Positions 26,719 through 33,686 of a stretch of 64,000 nucleotides of DNA are shown piece after piece; the stretch's first letter is position 1; each line of letters begins with the position of its first letter. Below the pieces are notes generated by a model that had not been told where the DNA came from, ran no database searches, and saw only the letters and a program-made list of their open reading frames with translations. The stretch is from Aurantimonas sp. 22II-16-19i. GTDB taxonomy: Bacteria > Pseudomonadota > Alphaproteobacteria > Rhizobiales > Rhizobiaceae. The stretch is taken from contig NZ_AQQS01000006.1 in the NCBI RefSeq assembly GCF_002088275.1, positions 113,574-177,573 of the forward strand, in the 5' to 3' direction. Both the position numbers and the translations under genes were made by a program.

Positions 26719-28095
26719 TCAGTTGGAGAGGCTTGCGACGTCCTCTGCGCCCTTCAGGCCGATCTCGAATTTCTTGAGATATTCGTTGGGCCTCGAGCCG
26801 TCATATTCGACGCCGTCGATGAACTCGGCCGTCGCCGGCTTGTAGCCGTCGGTCTCGGGGATGTCGGCGGCGTCGAGGAGGCCGTCGTCGATCAGCGAGG
26901 CGGCGGCCTGTCTGTAGATGTCCGGCCGGTAGACGCTCTTCGCCGTCTCGGCATACCAGTCGTCGGACTTCTCTTCCGCGATCTGGCCCCAGCGGCGCAT
27001 CTGGGTGAGGTACCAGACCGCGTCGGAGTAGTAGGGGTAGGTGGCGAATTTCTTGAAGAAGACGTTGAAATCCGGCGCCGGGCGCTTGTCGCCCTTCTCG
27101 TATTCGAAGGTGCCGGTCATCGAATTGGCGATGACCTCGGCGTCGGCGCCGACATATTCGGGCCGCGCCAGGATCTCGACGGCCTCCAGGCGGTTTTCGG
27201 GGCTCTCATCGAGCCACTTGCCGGCGCGGATCAGCGCCTTGGTGACGGCGATCGTCGTCTGCGGGTTCTCCTCGACGAACTTCGCCGTCAGGCCGAAGAC
27301 CTTTTCCGGATTGTCCTTCCAGATCTCGTAGTCGGTGATGACCGGAACGCCGATGCCCTTGAAGACGGCTGCCTGGTTCCACGGCTCGCCGACGCAGTAG
27401 CCCTGGATGGTGCCGGCCTCCAGCGTCGCCGGCATCTGCGGCGGCGGCGTGACGGAGAGGAGGACGTCGGCCTTCACCTGCCCGGACGTGTCCGACGGCG
27501 TGTAGTAGCCGGGGTTCAGCCCGCCGGCGGCGAGCCAGTAGCGCAGCTCGTAATTGTGGGTCGAGACCGGGAAGACCATGCCCATGTTGAAGGGCTTTCC
27601 CTGCGCCTTGTACTGTTCGACCACCGGCTTCAGGGCGCTTGCCGGGATCGGGTGCTCCGGCCTGCCCTCGGCATCCTTGGCGATGTGCTTCTTCATCTCG
27701 GCCCAGACGGCGTTGGAGACGGTGATGCCGTTGCCGTTGAGATCCATGGAGAAGGGCGTCACGATGTGCGCCTTGGTGCCGTAGCCGATGGTCGCCGCCA
27801 GTGGCTGGCCGGCCAGCATGTGGGCGCCGTCGAGCTCGCCGGTGATCACCCGGTCGAGCAGCACCTTCCAGTTCGCCTGGGGCTCGATGGTGACATAGAG
27901 ACCCTCGTCCTCGAAGAAGTGCTTCTCCTTGGCGATGGCGAGCGGCGCCATGTCGGTCAGCTTGATGAAGCCGAACTTCAGCTCGTCCTTTTCGGGGATC
28001 AGCATGTCGGCCTTCGCCGGCAGAACCGTCATGGCGGCTCCGGCGATGGCTGCGCGAAGAAGCAGACGTCGGGTAATCGCAGTCAGGATCGGCAT
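26719..28095 (-). CDS. nrtA: nitrate/nitrite-binding protein of ABC transporter
   Basis: Periplasmic substrate-binding protein (458 residues). A twin-arginine-like signal ([22 protein letters not shown]) opens the protein. The binding domain contains [61 protein letters not shown] and [15 protein letters not shown], which match NrtA. The same motifs recur in the NasS protein encoded at 29288-30421. I chose ATG 28095 with GGGAG upstream; a TTG at 28101 is possible. The gene is preceded by a leader with ANTAR-type hairpins and a terminator, so expression should depend on NasT. Confidence 0.93.
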   Translation of the reverse strand: MPILTAITRRLLLRAAIAGAAMTVLPAKADMLIPEKDELKFGFIKLTDMAPLAIAKEKHFFEDEGLYVTIEPQANWKVLLDRVITGELDGAHMLAGQPLAATIGYGTKAHIVTPFSMDLNGNGITVSNAVWAEMKKHIAKDAEGRPEHPIPASALKPVVEQYKAQGKPFNMGMVFPVSTHNYELRYWLAAGGLNPGYYTPSDTSGQVKADVLLSVTPPPQMPATLEAGTIQGYCVGEPWNQAAVFKGIGVPVITDYEIWKDNPEKVFGLTAKFVEENPQTTIAVTKALIRAGKWLDESPENRLEAVEILARPEYVGADAEVIANSMTGTFEYEKGDKRPAPDFNVFFKKFATYPYYSDAVWYLTQMRRWGQIAEEKSDDWYAETAKSVYRPDIYRQAAASLIDDGLLDAADIPETDGYKPATAEFIDGVEYDGSRPNEYLKKFEIGLKGAEDVASLSN

Positions 28096-28150
28096 GAACA
28101 AAGCTCTCCCGTGGCCTGGCGTGGAAACGCGCCGGCTTGGCGATGTCTGG

Positions 28151-28226
28151 AAAAAGAAAAAGGCTGCCCGACCCTTCCCGTCACGACCCGAAGTCTGTGA
28201 CGATGCAAAGAAGTGTCGGCAGCCTT
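28151..28226 (-). terminator. leader terminator upstream of nrtA, overlapping ANTAR hairpin 2
   Basis: On the minus strand AAGGCTGCC (28226-28218) pairs with GGCAGCCTT (28168-28160), followed directly by TTTTTCTTTTT. Secondary pairs GAC/GTC and CTTC/GAAG continue the stem inward, and a separate hairpin GTCAC...GTGAC (28180-28201) closes the interior. The 5' arm is the same sequence that forms the loop and 3' stem of ANTAR hairpin 2, so the two structures exclude each other. It ends 55 bases before the nrtA start. Confidence 0.75.
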
Positions 28227-28252
28227 GCCAGTGGCGCCCGCCCTTGGACGCC
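28217..28252 (-). promoter_or_regulatory. ANTAR two-hairpin RNA motif in the nrtA leader
   Basis: Read on the minus strand, hairpin 1 (28252-28233) is GGCGTCC, hexaloop AAGGGC, GGGCGCC: seven pairs with one G-U. After a 2-base linker, hairpin 2 (28230-28217) is TGGC, hexaloop AAGGCT, GCCG: four pairs, the outer one G-U. Both loops have A at position 1 and G at position 4, the signature required by ANTAR proteins such as NasT, EutV and NasR. Hairpin 2 uses the 5' arm of the terminator, so NasT binding should prevent termination. NasT and NasS are encoded 1-3 kb upstream. The match was found by eye and is not tested. Confidence 0.7.
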
Positions 28253-28289
28253 GAATGCTGAAGACGACTATGGTCGCCTCACGGAACCC

Positions 28290-28318
28290 TGTTTAGAACA
28301 AGCCGAAGCGTGGTGCAA
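28290..28318 (-). promoter_or_regulatory. possible promoter of the nrtA transcript
   Basis: TTGCAC (28318-28313) and TAAACA (28295-28290) are separated by 17 bases on the minus strand, just upstream of the ANTAR hairpins. The -10 match is weak. The TGCACC within it is also half of an NtrC site, so nitrogen control at this point is possible. Neither is proven. Confidence 0.25.
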
Positions 28319-28381
28319 TGCGAAAACGGGGATTTTCGCGAGATTTTTGGGCGATTGTTGCTTGTGATAAGAAATTAGGCA

Positions 28382-28951
28382 GAATGAAAATGGGTTAGGC
28401 AGCCGGGATGCGAGCCGAGTGAGCATCTGGCGCAGCGAGGGGCAGTGATTTCCGCTCCAGGCGCTCCTGCGCTCGCATGGCTTCGCCGAGCTGAGACTTT
28501 GCCACTGTCGTCGTTGGCGTTGGGATGATGAGGCCGAAGCCCTTCCCGTCGAAGTGGCGGCTTCGGCGCCGCGGCCTGACGAACGGACGCAAGCATCAAG
28601 GCCTCGTCATCCCGGCCCCCGAGCCGGGATCCAATCCAAATCACTGGAGCCGCGGCAACGTACCAATCCGAAGACGCTGATTCTTCTGATGCGAATGGCT
28701 GCTTTCGAGGCGGAGGAATGGATCCCGGGTCAAGCCCGGGATGACGACCTCGTGGGATGTCGACCTCCGTCCGGTGAGGTCGCTGATCCAAGAAGCTCTG
28801 CTTTACGATGAAGCGGCCGCGGTTTCCGTTTGTCGTCAGGGGCTTGGCTTGGGGTTCAGGCCTTAGGGCTGCCGCAAGAAGTCACTGAAGAAAGTCCGCC
28901 TTCCGGGTGCTGCCATCCTTCTTTGCTGCCTGCAGAGCTTCACGGTCCGCG
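28382..28951. other. non-coding stretch between nrtA leader and DUF1902 gene
   Basis: About 570 bases with no convincing gene. Short frames on both strands lack recognisable domains. The main structure is the inverted-repeat element at 28604-28746. A 34-codon frame at 28882-28986 on the minus strand, beginning inside the DUF1902 gene, reads like a small helical protein but has no ribosome-binding site. Confidence 0.35.
28604..28746. repeat. palindromic intergenic repeat element
   Basis: CGTCATCCCGG at 28604-28614 is exactly complementary to CCGGGATGACG at 28736-28746. Inside each end is a further palindrome: CCCGG...CCGGG at 28611-28628 followed by GATCCAATCC, and GGAATGGATCCCGGG...CCCGGG at 28715-28740. 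Dispersed elements with GTCATCCCGGG ends are common between genes in Hyphomicrobiales and may be non-autonomous mobile repeats. Copy number in this genome cannot be seen here. Confidence 0.55.
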
Positions 28952-29215
28952 TCAGTAAGCGGATGTTCGACCTTCGCGTGAGGCATTGCGGAGGCGCATC
29001 AGGCTCTCCGCCATGAAGTGCACCGGAATTTCGGACGTCTCGTAGCTGGGGCCGTTGAGCTCGATCAGATCCCCGAGCGCTCCGAACACCTTGTCCCTCA
29101 GTCGGTCCAGGCTGGCTGCCTCGATCGACAGACCGGCGAAGTCGTCGCTGCTGGCAACCCAGACGCTCGCCTCCTCGTCCCAAACCGCTCGCACGATGAT
29201 CGACGCATGACGCAT
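28952..29215 (-). CDS. DUF1902/HicB-like small protein
   Basis: An 87-residue protein with the DUF1902 pattern: IIVRAVWDEEASVWVASSDDFAGLSIEAASLDRLRDKVFGAL. The fold resembles HicB antitoxins, which recognise HicA toxins. No HicA-like gene is adjacent; a 34-codon frame that overlaps its 3' end is not convincing. I chose ATG 29215 because GGAG lies 8 bases upstream, rather than the earlier in-frame start at 29257. It lies between the nitrate transporter leader and nasS, so it interrupts the nitrate cluster in the same way as brnTA. Confidence 0.65.
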   Translation of the reverse strand: MRHASIIVRAVWDEEASVWVASSDDFAGLSIEAASLDRLRDKVFGALGDLIELNGPSYETSEIPVHFMAESLMRLRNASREGRTSAY

Positions 29216-29287
29216 GGGTTTTCTCCGAACATTCTTCCGTCTCGCCGAAACTGGCATGTGACGAGCGGATTTGCGAGCCCCGACGCC

Positions 29288-30421
29288 TCACCCCTGCGCG
29301 TCGAACAGCCCCGCCGGCCTGTCGCCGGCGTCGCCGGTGGCGGCGGCGGCGCCTGCATCGCCCACCGTGCCCATCGCTGCGTCGAAGAGCTGCGGCGAAA
29401 AGGTGTCGCCGGCGATCCTCAGGCCCTCGTCGGACAGCGGCGCGTCGCCCCAGCGGGCCATCTGGCGATAGAGCCAGCGGCCGTGGCCGGGGTCCGGCCG
29501 GTTGGCGCCCGAGCCGGCAAAGACCATGAAGTCGGCGACGGCGCGGCTCTGGCCAGGCGCCGTCTCCAGCCGGCCCGTCAGGCCCGGCATCAGCGCCGCT
29601 TGCGCGACGTCGAGGCGCTCGGGCCCGGCGAGGAGCCCGGCGAGTTCGGGGAAGTTCTCCGGCTCGGAGCACCATGCGGCGGCGTCGCCGAGGGCGCGGA
29701 GGAGGTTCGCCAGCGTCTCGGGGTTCTCCTCGGCGAAGGCTTTTCGCACGCCGAGGACCTTTTCCGGGCCACGCCGCCAGATCTCGGCCCGGCTGGTGAC
29801 GATGCGCCCGGCGCCGCGCTGGACGGCGATCGTGCCCCAGGGCTCGCCGGCGCAGAACCCGTCGATGCCGCCGCCGGCCAGCGCGTCCGGCATCAGCGGC
29901 GGCGGCACCACGGTGATCTCGACGTCCTTCTCCGGCACGATGCCGCAGGCCGCGAGCCAGTAGCGCAGGTCGTAGTTGTGGCTCGAATGGGGATGGACGA
30001 CGGCGAGCCGCAGCGGCGCCCCGCCGGCCTCGCCGCGGCGGCGAACCACCGCCGCCAGGGCTTGGCCGGCGCTGGCGGGATGAGCGTCGTAGCCGGCCGG
30101 GCCCAGCTGGTCCATCGCCTCGGCGACGGTGTTGGAGACGGTGACGCCGTTGCCGCCGAGGGCCAGCACCATCGGCGCCAGCATCGGCACGGGGAGGGGC
30201 CCGAGGCCGAGATTGGCGGCGATCGGCATCGGCGCCAGCATGTGGGCGCAGTCGAGTTGGCCGACGCCGATGCGGTCGCGCACCGTCGCCCAGGAGGTCT
30301 CGCGCTGCAGGACGAGGGAAATGCCGCGCTCCTCGGCAAATCCTTTGTGGGCGGCGGCGATGAGGACCGCGCCGTCGAGCAGCGGCACGTAGCCTGCGCG
30401 GATGTAACTCGGCCTGGCCAT
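29288..30421 (-). CDS. nasS: NasS, nitrate/nitrite-responsive anti-regulator
   Basis: A 377-residue cytoplasmic relative of NrtA without a signal peptide. In known systems NasS binds NasT without nitrate or nitrite and releases it when the ligand is bound. Sequence features parallel NrtA: AGYVPLLDGAVLIAAAHKGFAEERG, QLDCAHMLAPMPIAANLG, LALGGNGVTVSNT and FCAGEPWGTIAVQRGAG. Lack of an export signal supports a sensory role. The C-terminal 35 residues are Ala/Gly-rich and probably disordered. The start overlaps the nasT stop by ATGA, the coupled arrangement that keeps the two proteins in balance. Confidence 0.92.
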   Translation of the reverse strand: MARPSYIRAGYVPLLDGAVLIAAAHKGFAEERGISLVLQRETSWATVRDRIGVGQLDCAHMLAPMPIAANLGLGPLPVPMLAPMVLALGGNGVTVSNTVAEAMDQLGPAGYDAHPASAGQALAAVVRRRGEAGGAPLRLAVVHPHSSHNYDLRYWLAACGIVPEKDVEITVVPPPLMPDALAGGGIDGFCAGEPWGTIAVQRGAGRIVTSRAEIWRRGPEKVLGVRKAFAEENPETLANLLRALGDAAAWCSEPENFPELAGLLAGPERLDVAQAALMPGLTGRLETAPGQSRAVADFMVFAGSGANRPDPGHGRWLYRQMARWGDAPLSDEGLRIAGDTFSPQLFDAAMGTVGDAGAAAATGDAGDRPAGLFDAQG

Positions 30422-31011
30422 CAGTCGTCTCCGAGAAGGGTGTAGGCGGAGACGAGGCCGGCGGCGACTTCGCCGATGCGGCGGTTCTCGTTCATCGCGG
30501 TGCGGCGCAGGAGCTTGTAGGCGGCCGCCTCGTCGAGCTTCTTCACCTTCATCAGAATGCCCTTGGCGCGGTCGATGGTCTTGCGTTCGGCGAGTTCGGA
30601 GCGCGCCTCGGCGAGTTCCCGAGTCAGCCGGCTGACGGCGTTGAAGCGCGAGATCGCCATTTCGAGGATCGGCTTGATCCGCTCCTTCTTCAGCCCGTCG
30701 ACCACATAGGCCGAGACGCCGGCCTCGATCGCCGCCTCGATCTCGGCAGTGTCGGAGCGATCGACGAACATCGCCATCGGCCGCTTCACCACGCGGGAGA
30801 CCTGGAAGAAATGCTCGAGCTGGTCGCGATTGGGATTTTCCAGATCGACGACGATGACGTCGGGCTCCAGCATCTCGATCCGCTTCACCAGCCCGGCGAC
30901 GGTGGTCACGACCGAGACGTTGCCGTAGCCGGCCTCGCGCAGCCCCTCTTCGATGATCGAGGCGCGCAGGCCGTTGTCATCGACGAGAAGGATGTTGAGC
31001 GGCTGCGACAT
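30421..31011 (-). CDS. nasT: NasT, ANTAR-domain antitermination regulator
   Basis: A 196-residue RNA-binding regulator. The N-terminal receiver domain has Asp11-Asp12 (LLVDDNGLR) and the likely phospho-acceptor Asp in VIVVDLENP. A coiled-coil linker (RLTRELAEARSELAERK) leads to the ANTAR domain, with DRAKGILMKVKKLDEAAAYKLLRRTAMNENRRIGEVAAGLV. ANTAR domains bind paired hexaloop hairpins and disrupt terminators. The predicted target is in this window, in the nrtA leader at 28217-28252. NasS, encoded immediately downstream, should hold NasT inactive until nitrate or nitrite is present. Confidence 0.94.
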   Translation of the reverse strand: MSQPLNILLVDDNGLRASIIEEGLREAGYGNVSVVTTVAGLVKRIEMLEPDVIVVDLENPNRDQLEHFFQVSRVVKRPMAMFVDRSDTAEIEAAIEAGVSAYVVDGLKKERIKPILEMAISRFNAVSRLTRELAEARSELAERKTIDRAKGILMKVKKLDEAAAYKLLRRTAMNENRRIGEVAAGLVSAYTLLGDD

Positions 31012-31148
31012 GGGCGGGATATTGCACCTGCGAAGATGAGATGCGCAACGGCAAAAGAGCGCGCATGCGTCTTGTCGCGTGGCGCTTCGCGGGAGCTCGC
31101 CGCAGGCGGCGCATCGCGCCGGCCGGTCCGCGACGAAAACCGCCCCGC

Positions 31149-31162
31149 TTGATCCCGATCAA
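31149..31162. promoter_or_regulatory. perfect FNR/FixK box upstream of the adh-usp pair
   Basis: TTGATCCCGATCAA matches the FNR/FixK consensus TTGAT-N4-ATCAA at every defined position. Its centre lies 61 bases before the adh start codon, which suits an activator site at -41.5. Low-oxygen induction of the two following genes is predicted. It also lies 138 bases upstream of nasT on the other strand. Confidence 0.7.
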
Positions 31163-31216
31163 GGTGGCCGCCGCCGACGGGCCTAGTGTGGGATCAACCG
31201 AATGGAGATTTCCGAC

Positions 31217-32290
31217 ATGACCCAGATGATGAAAGCCGCCGTCGTCCATGCCTTTGGCGACAAGCTCGTGCTCGAATCCGTTCCCGTTCCGCGGCCGGGT
31301 CCCGGCGAGGTGCTGGTCAAGGTCGCCGCCTGCGGCGTCTGCCACACCGACCTTCACGCCGCCGAGGGCGACTGGCCGGTGAAACCGTCGCTGCCGTTCA
31401 TTCCCGGCCACGAGGTGGTCGGCACGGTGGCCGAACTCGGCCAGGGCGTCACCGACCTCGCCGTCGGCGACCTCGTTGGCGTGCCGTGGCTGCACGATGC
31501 CTGCCGGGCCTGCGAATATTGCGAGACCGGCTGGGAGACCCTCTGCGAGCACCAGCACAACACCGGCTACAGCGTGAATGGCGGTTTCGCGGAATATGTG
31601 ATCGCCGCGGCGCCCTTTGCCGCGCGCCTGCCGGCGGGCGTCGATCTCGCCGCGATCGCGCCGATCCTCTGTGCCGGCGTCACGACCTACAAGGGCCTGA
31701 AGGAGACTGACGCCAAGCCCGGCCAGTGGGTGGCGATCTCCGGCATCGGCGGTCTCGGCCATGTCGGCGTGCAATATGCCAAGGCGATGGGGTTCAACGT
31801 CGTCGCCCTCGACATCGCCCCGGACAAGCTGGAACTCGCCAGGCGTGACGGTGCGGACGTTGCGATCGACGCCTCGTCGCCCGACGCGGTTCAGCAAGTT
31901 CTCGAAGTCACCGGCGGCGGTGCCCATGGCATCCTCGTCACCGCCGTCTCCGTGCCGGCCTTCAGCCAGGTGCTGCAGATGGTGCGCCGACGCGGCACGA
32001 TCAGCCTCGTCGGCCTGCCGGCGGGCGAGTTCCCGACGCCGATCTTCGACGTCGTCCTGAAGCGCATCACCGTGCGCGGCTCGATCGTCGGGACGCGGGC
32101 CGACCTCGACGAGGCGGTGGCCTTCGCCGTCGCCGGCAAGGTGAGATGCGAGGTCCGCACCGCGCCGCTGGAGGCGATCAACGAGATCTTCGCCGACCTC
32201 AAGGCCGGCAAGGTGGAAGGCCGCATGGTGCTCGACATCGACATCGCCGGCGCGACGCGCCTTGCCGCAGCACCGGCGAAAGCCGCCTGA
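31217..32290 (+). CDS. adhP: zinc-dependent alcohol dehydrogenase (AdhP-like)
   Basis: Medium-chain NAD-dependent alcohol dehydrogenase (357 residues). Catalytic zinc ligands are Cys42 (CGVCHTDLHAAEGDW) and His in PGHEVVG (about 64-65). The four structural-zinc cysteines are at 96, 99, 102 and 110 (CRACEYCETGWETLC). The Rossmann glycines are GIGGLGHVG (about 173-181). The pattern matches propanol-preferring AdhP/AdhA. I chose ATG 31217 because GGAG lies 8 bases upstream; ATG 31202 is also in frame. The gene is followed by a universal stress protein gene, and both lie behind an FNR/FixK box, consistent with fermentative or low-oxygen use. Confidence 0.9.
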   Translation: MTQMMKAAVVHAFGDKLVLESVPVPRPGPGEVLVKVAACGVCHTDLHAAEGDWPVKPSLPFIPGHEVVGTVAELGQGVTDLAVGDLVGVPWLHDACRACEYCETGWETLCEHQHNTGYSVNGGFAEYVIAAAPFAARLPAGVDLAAIAPILCAGVTTYKGLKETDAKPGQWVAISGIGGLGHVGVQYAKAMGFNVVALDIAPDKLELARRDGADVAIDASSPDAVQQVLEVTGGGAHGILVTAVSVPAFSQVLQMVRRRGTISLVGLPAGEFPTPIFDVVLKRITVRGSIVGTRADLDEAVAFAVAGKVRCEVRTAPLEAINEIFADLKAGKVEGRMVLDIDIAGATRLAAAPAKAA

Positions 32291-32310
32291 GCCGGAACGG
32301 AGCCAGACCC

Positions 32311-33138
32311 ATGTACAAGACGATTCTCGTCTGCCTCGATACCGCCGAGCGCGTCGACCGGCTGCTCGACGTCGCCCTGCCGATCGCCGAGCGGCAGGGC
32401 GCCCATCTCGTCGGCCTGCACGTCACGCCAAGCGTCCTCGCCGATCTGGTGAGCGAGGTTTCGGTGGAATATCTCGAGGCGACGCGAAAGTCCCTGCGGC
32501 AGGCGGCCGAAGCGGTGCGGACGGCGTTCGAGGCCCGTGTCGCGGGAGAGGGCGTCTCGACCGAATGGCGCAGCGAGGAGCCGGCCGATCCCGATTATGC
32601 GCGGGCAGTGACGCGCCACGCGCTCTGTTCGGACCTCGTCGTCGTCGCCCAGTCCCACACCTCGCAATGGAACGGCGGCGGCCTCGTGACCGAGGTCCTC
32701 TTCGAGACCGGACGACCGATCCTCTTCGTTCCCCAGGCAGGGGAATTCCCGACCATCGGCGAGCGACCGGTGATCGCCTGGAACGGCACGCGGGAAGCGG
32801 CGCGGGCGGCCTTCGACGCGATCCCGATCCTCTCAGTGGCGGGAACCGTCCGCCTCCTCGCGATCGACCCCCATCGCGGCGGCGGCAAGGACGGTCTCGC
32901 ACCAGCCGACGACCTGGCGGTGACGCTGGCGCGCCACGGGCTGAAGGTCGAGGCCGGCGTCACCTATAGTGGCGACATCTCCGTCGGAAACGCGCTTCTG
33001 TCCTATCTCGCCGATGTCGGCGCGGATCTGCTCGTGATGGGCTGCTACGGGCACTCGCGGATCCGCGAGATGCTGTTCGGCGGCGTCACCCGGCAGATCC
33101 TGCGCGACATGACGGTGCCGGTGCTGATGTCGCGCTGA
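32311..33138 (+). CDS. universal stress protein, tandem Usp domains
   Basis: A 275-residue cytoplasmic protein with two Usp domains. The first begins YKTILVCLDTAERVDRLLDVALPIAERQGAHLVGLHV. The second begins RPVIAWNGTREAARAAFDAI and ends with the nucleotide-binding glycine pattern DLLVMGCYGHSRIREMLFGGVTRQIL, the ATP-binding type G-2X-G-9X-G(S/T). Such tandem proteins are often under FNR/FixK control in rhizobia, which fits the box upstream of the preceding gene. It starts 20 bases after the adh stop, so they are probably one operon. Confidence 0.88.
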   Translation: MYKTILVCLDTAERVDRLLDVALPIAERQGAHLVGLHVTPSVLADLVSEVSVEYLEATRKSLRQAAEAVRTAFEARVAGEGVSTEWRSEEPADPDYARAVTRHALCSDLVVVAQSHTSQWNGGGLVTEVLFETGRPILFVPQAGEFPTIGERPVIAWNGTREAARAAFDAIPILSVAGTVRLLAIDPHRGGGKDGLAPADDLAVTLARHGLKVEAGVTYSGDISVGNALLSYLADVGADLLVMGCYGHSRIREMLFGGVTRQILRDMTVPVLMSR

Positions 33139-33229
33139 GGCGGCATGCTGCAGGGGCGGCGGGCGGACCCCGGCGGCCGCAAGCGCTGGCCGCGCGGCGG
33201 TCGCGGGTTCGAGAACCCCAAAGTCATCC

Positions 33230-33265
33230 AAAAAAAAGACCCGGCCCGCGAAAGCGGTTCGGGTC
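33230..33265 (-). terminator. Rho-independent terminator of the 53-residue protein gene
   Basis: A hairpin with GACCCG (33238-33243) pairing with CGGGTC (33260-33265) and an inner CCGC/GCGG pair around GAAA. It is followed on the minus strand by seven or more T. It lies 73 bases beyond the stop of the small gene at 33339-33500. Confidence 0.75.
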
Positions 33266-33338
33266 CTTGTGTCGCCGCGATGCGGAATGTCGAGGCGGTG
33301 GTGCCGGATCGGTCCGGTGCCGGTGCCCCGTTCTCCTC

Positions 33339-33500
33339 TCAGCGGTAGCGCGAGAAGACCTCGCCGTCGAGGCCGAGCTGGCGCAGCGCGGCTTGCGGCG
33401 GCTTGCGGCCCGCCTCGATGGCGACGGCGCAATGGCGGGCGGCCCTGACATCCGACAGGAAATCCGCAAATCCTCCGACGAAGCCTTTTCGACGGCTCAT
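33339..33500 (-). CDS. 53-residue conserved-looking small protein
   Basis: A small basic protein starting MSRRKGFVGGFADFLSDVRA and ending LRQLGLDGEVFSRYR. The layout resembles short Hyphomicrobiales proteins that read ..AVEAGRxPxxxxLxxLGLDxxxF, of unknown function. Strong support comes from the ribosome-binding site AAAGGAG 6 bases before ATG 33500 and a dedicated terminator downstream. The gene sits where dctA is often found, opposite dctB. No membrane segment or catalytic motif is visible. Confidence 0.65.
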   Translation of the reverse strand: MSRRKGFVGGFADFLSDVRAARHCAVAIEAGRKPPQAALRQLGLDGEVFSRYR

Positions 33501-33686
33501 GACACTCTCCTTTGATCATCCGAGTGATTTTCAGGATAGACAGTGACAAGGGCCGCTTGAAGCGACGATCCGACGTTGCTGCAATGCACCCGTTGCATCT
33601 CTCGAGGTCGTGGCTTGATCAGGGCACATGGAAATTCGGGGCGTGGAGGACACGTCCCCTTGGCGGACGGAGGGCCCCGGCGGCAG

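Noticed and set aside
28882..28986. A 34-codon minus-strand frame that overlaps the DUF1902 gene
   Set aside because: The translation looks helical and protein-like, but there is no ribosome-binding site and no recognisable HicA motif.
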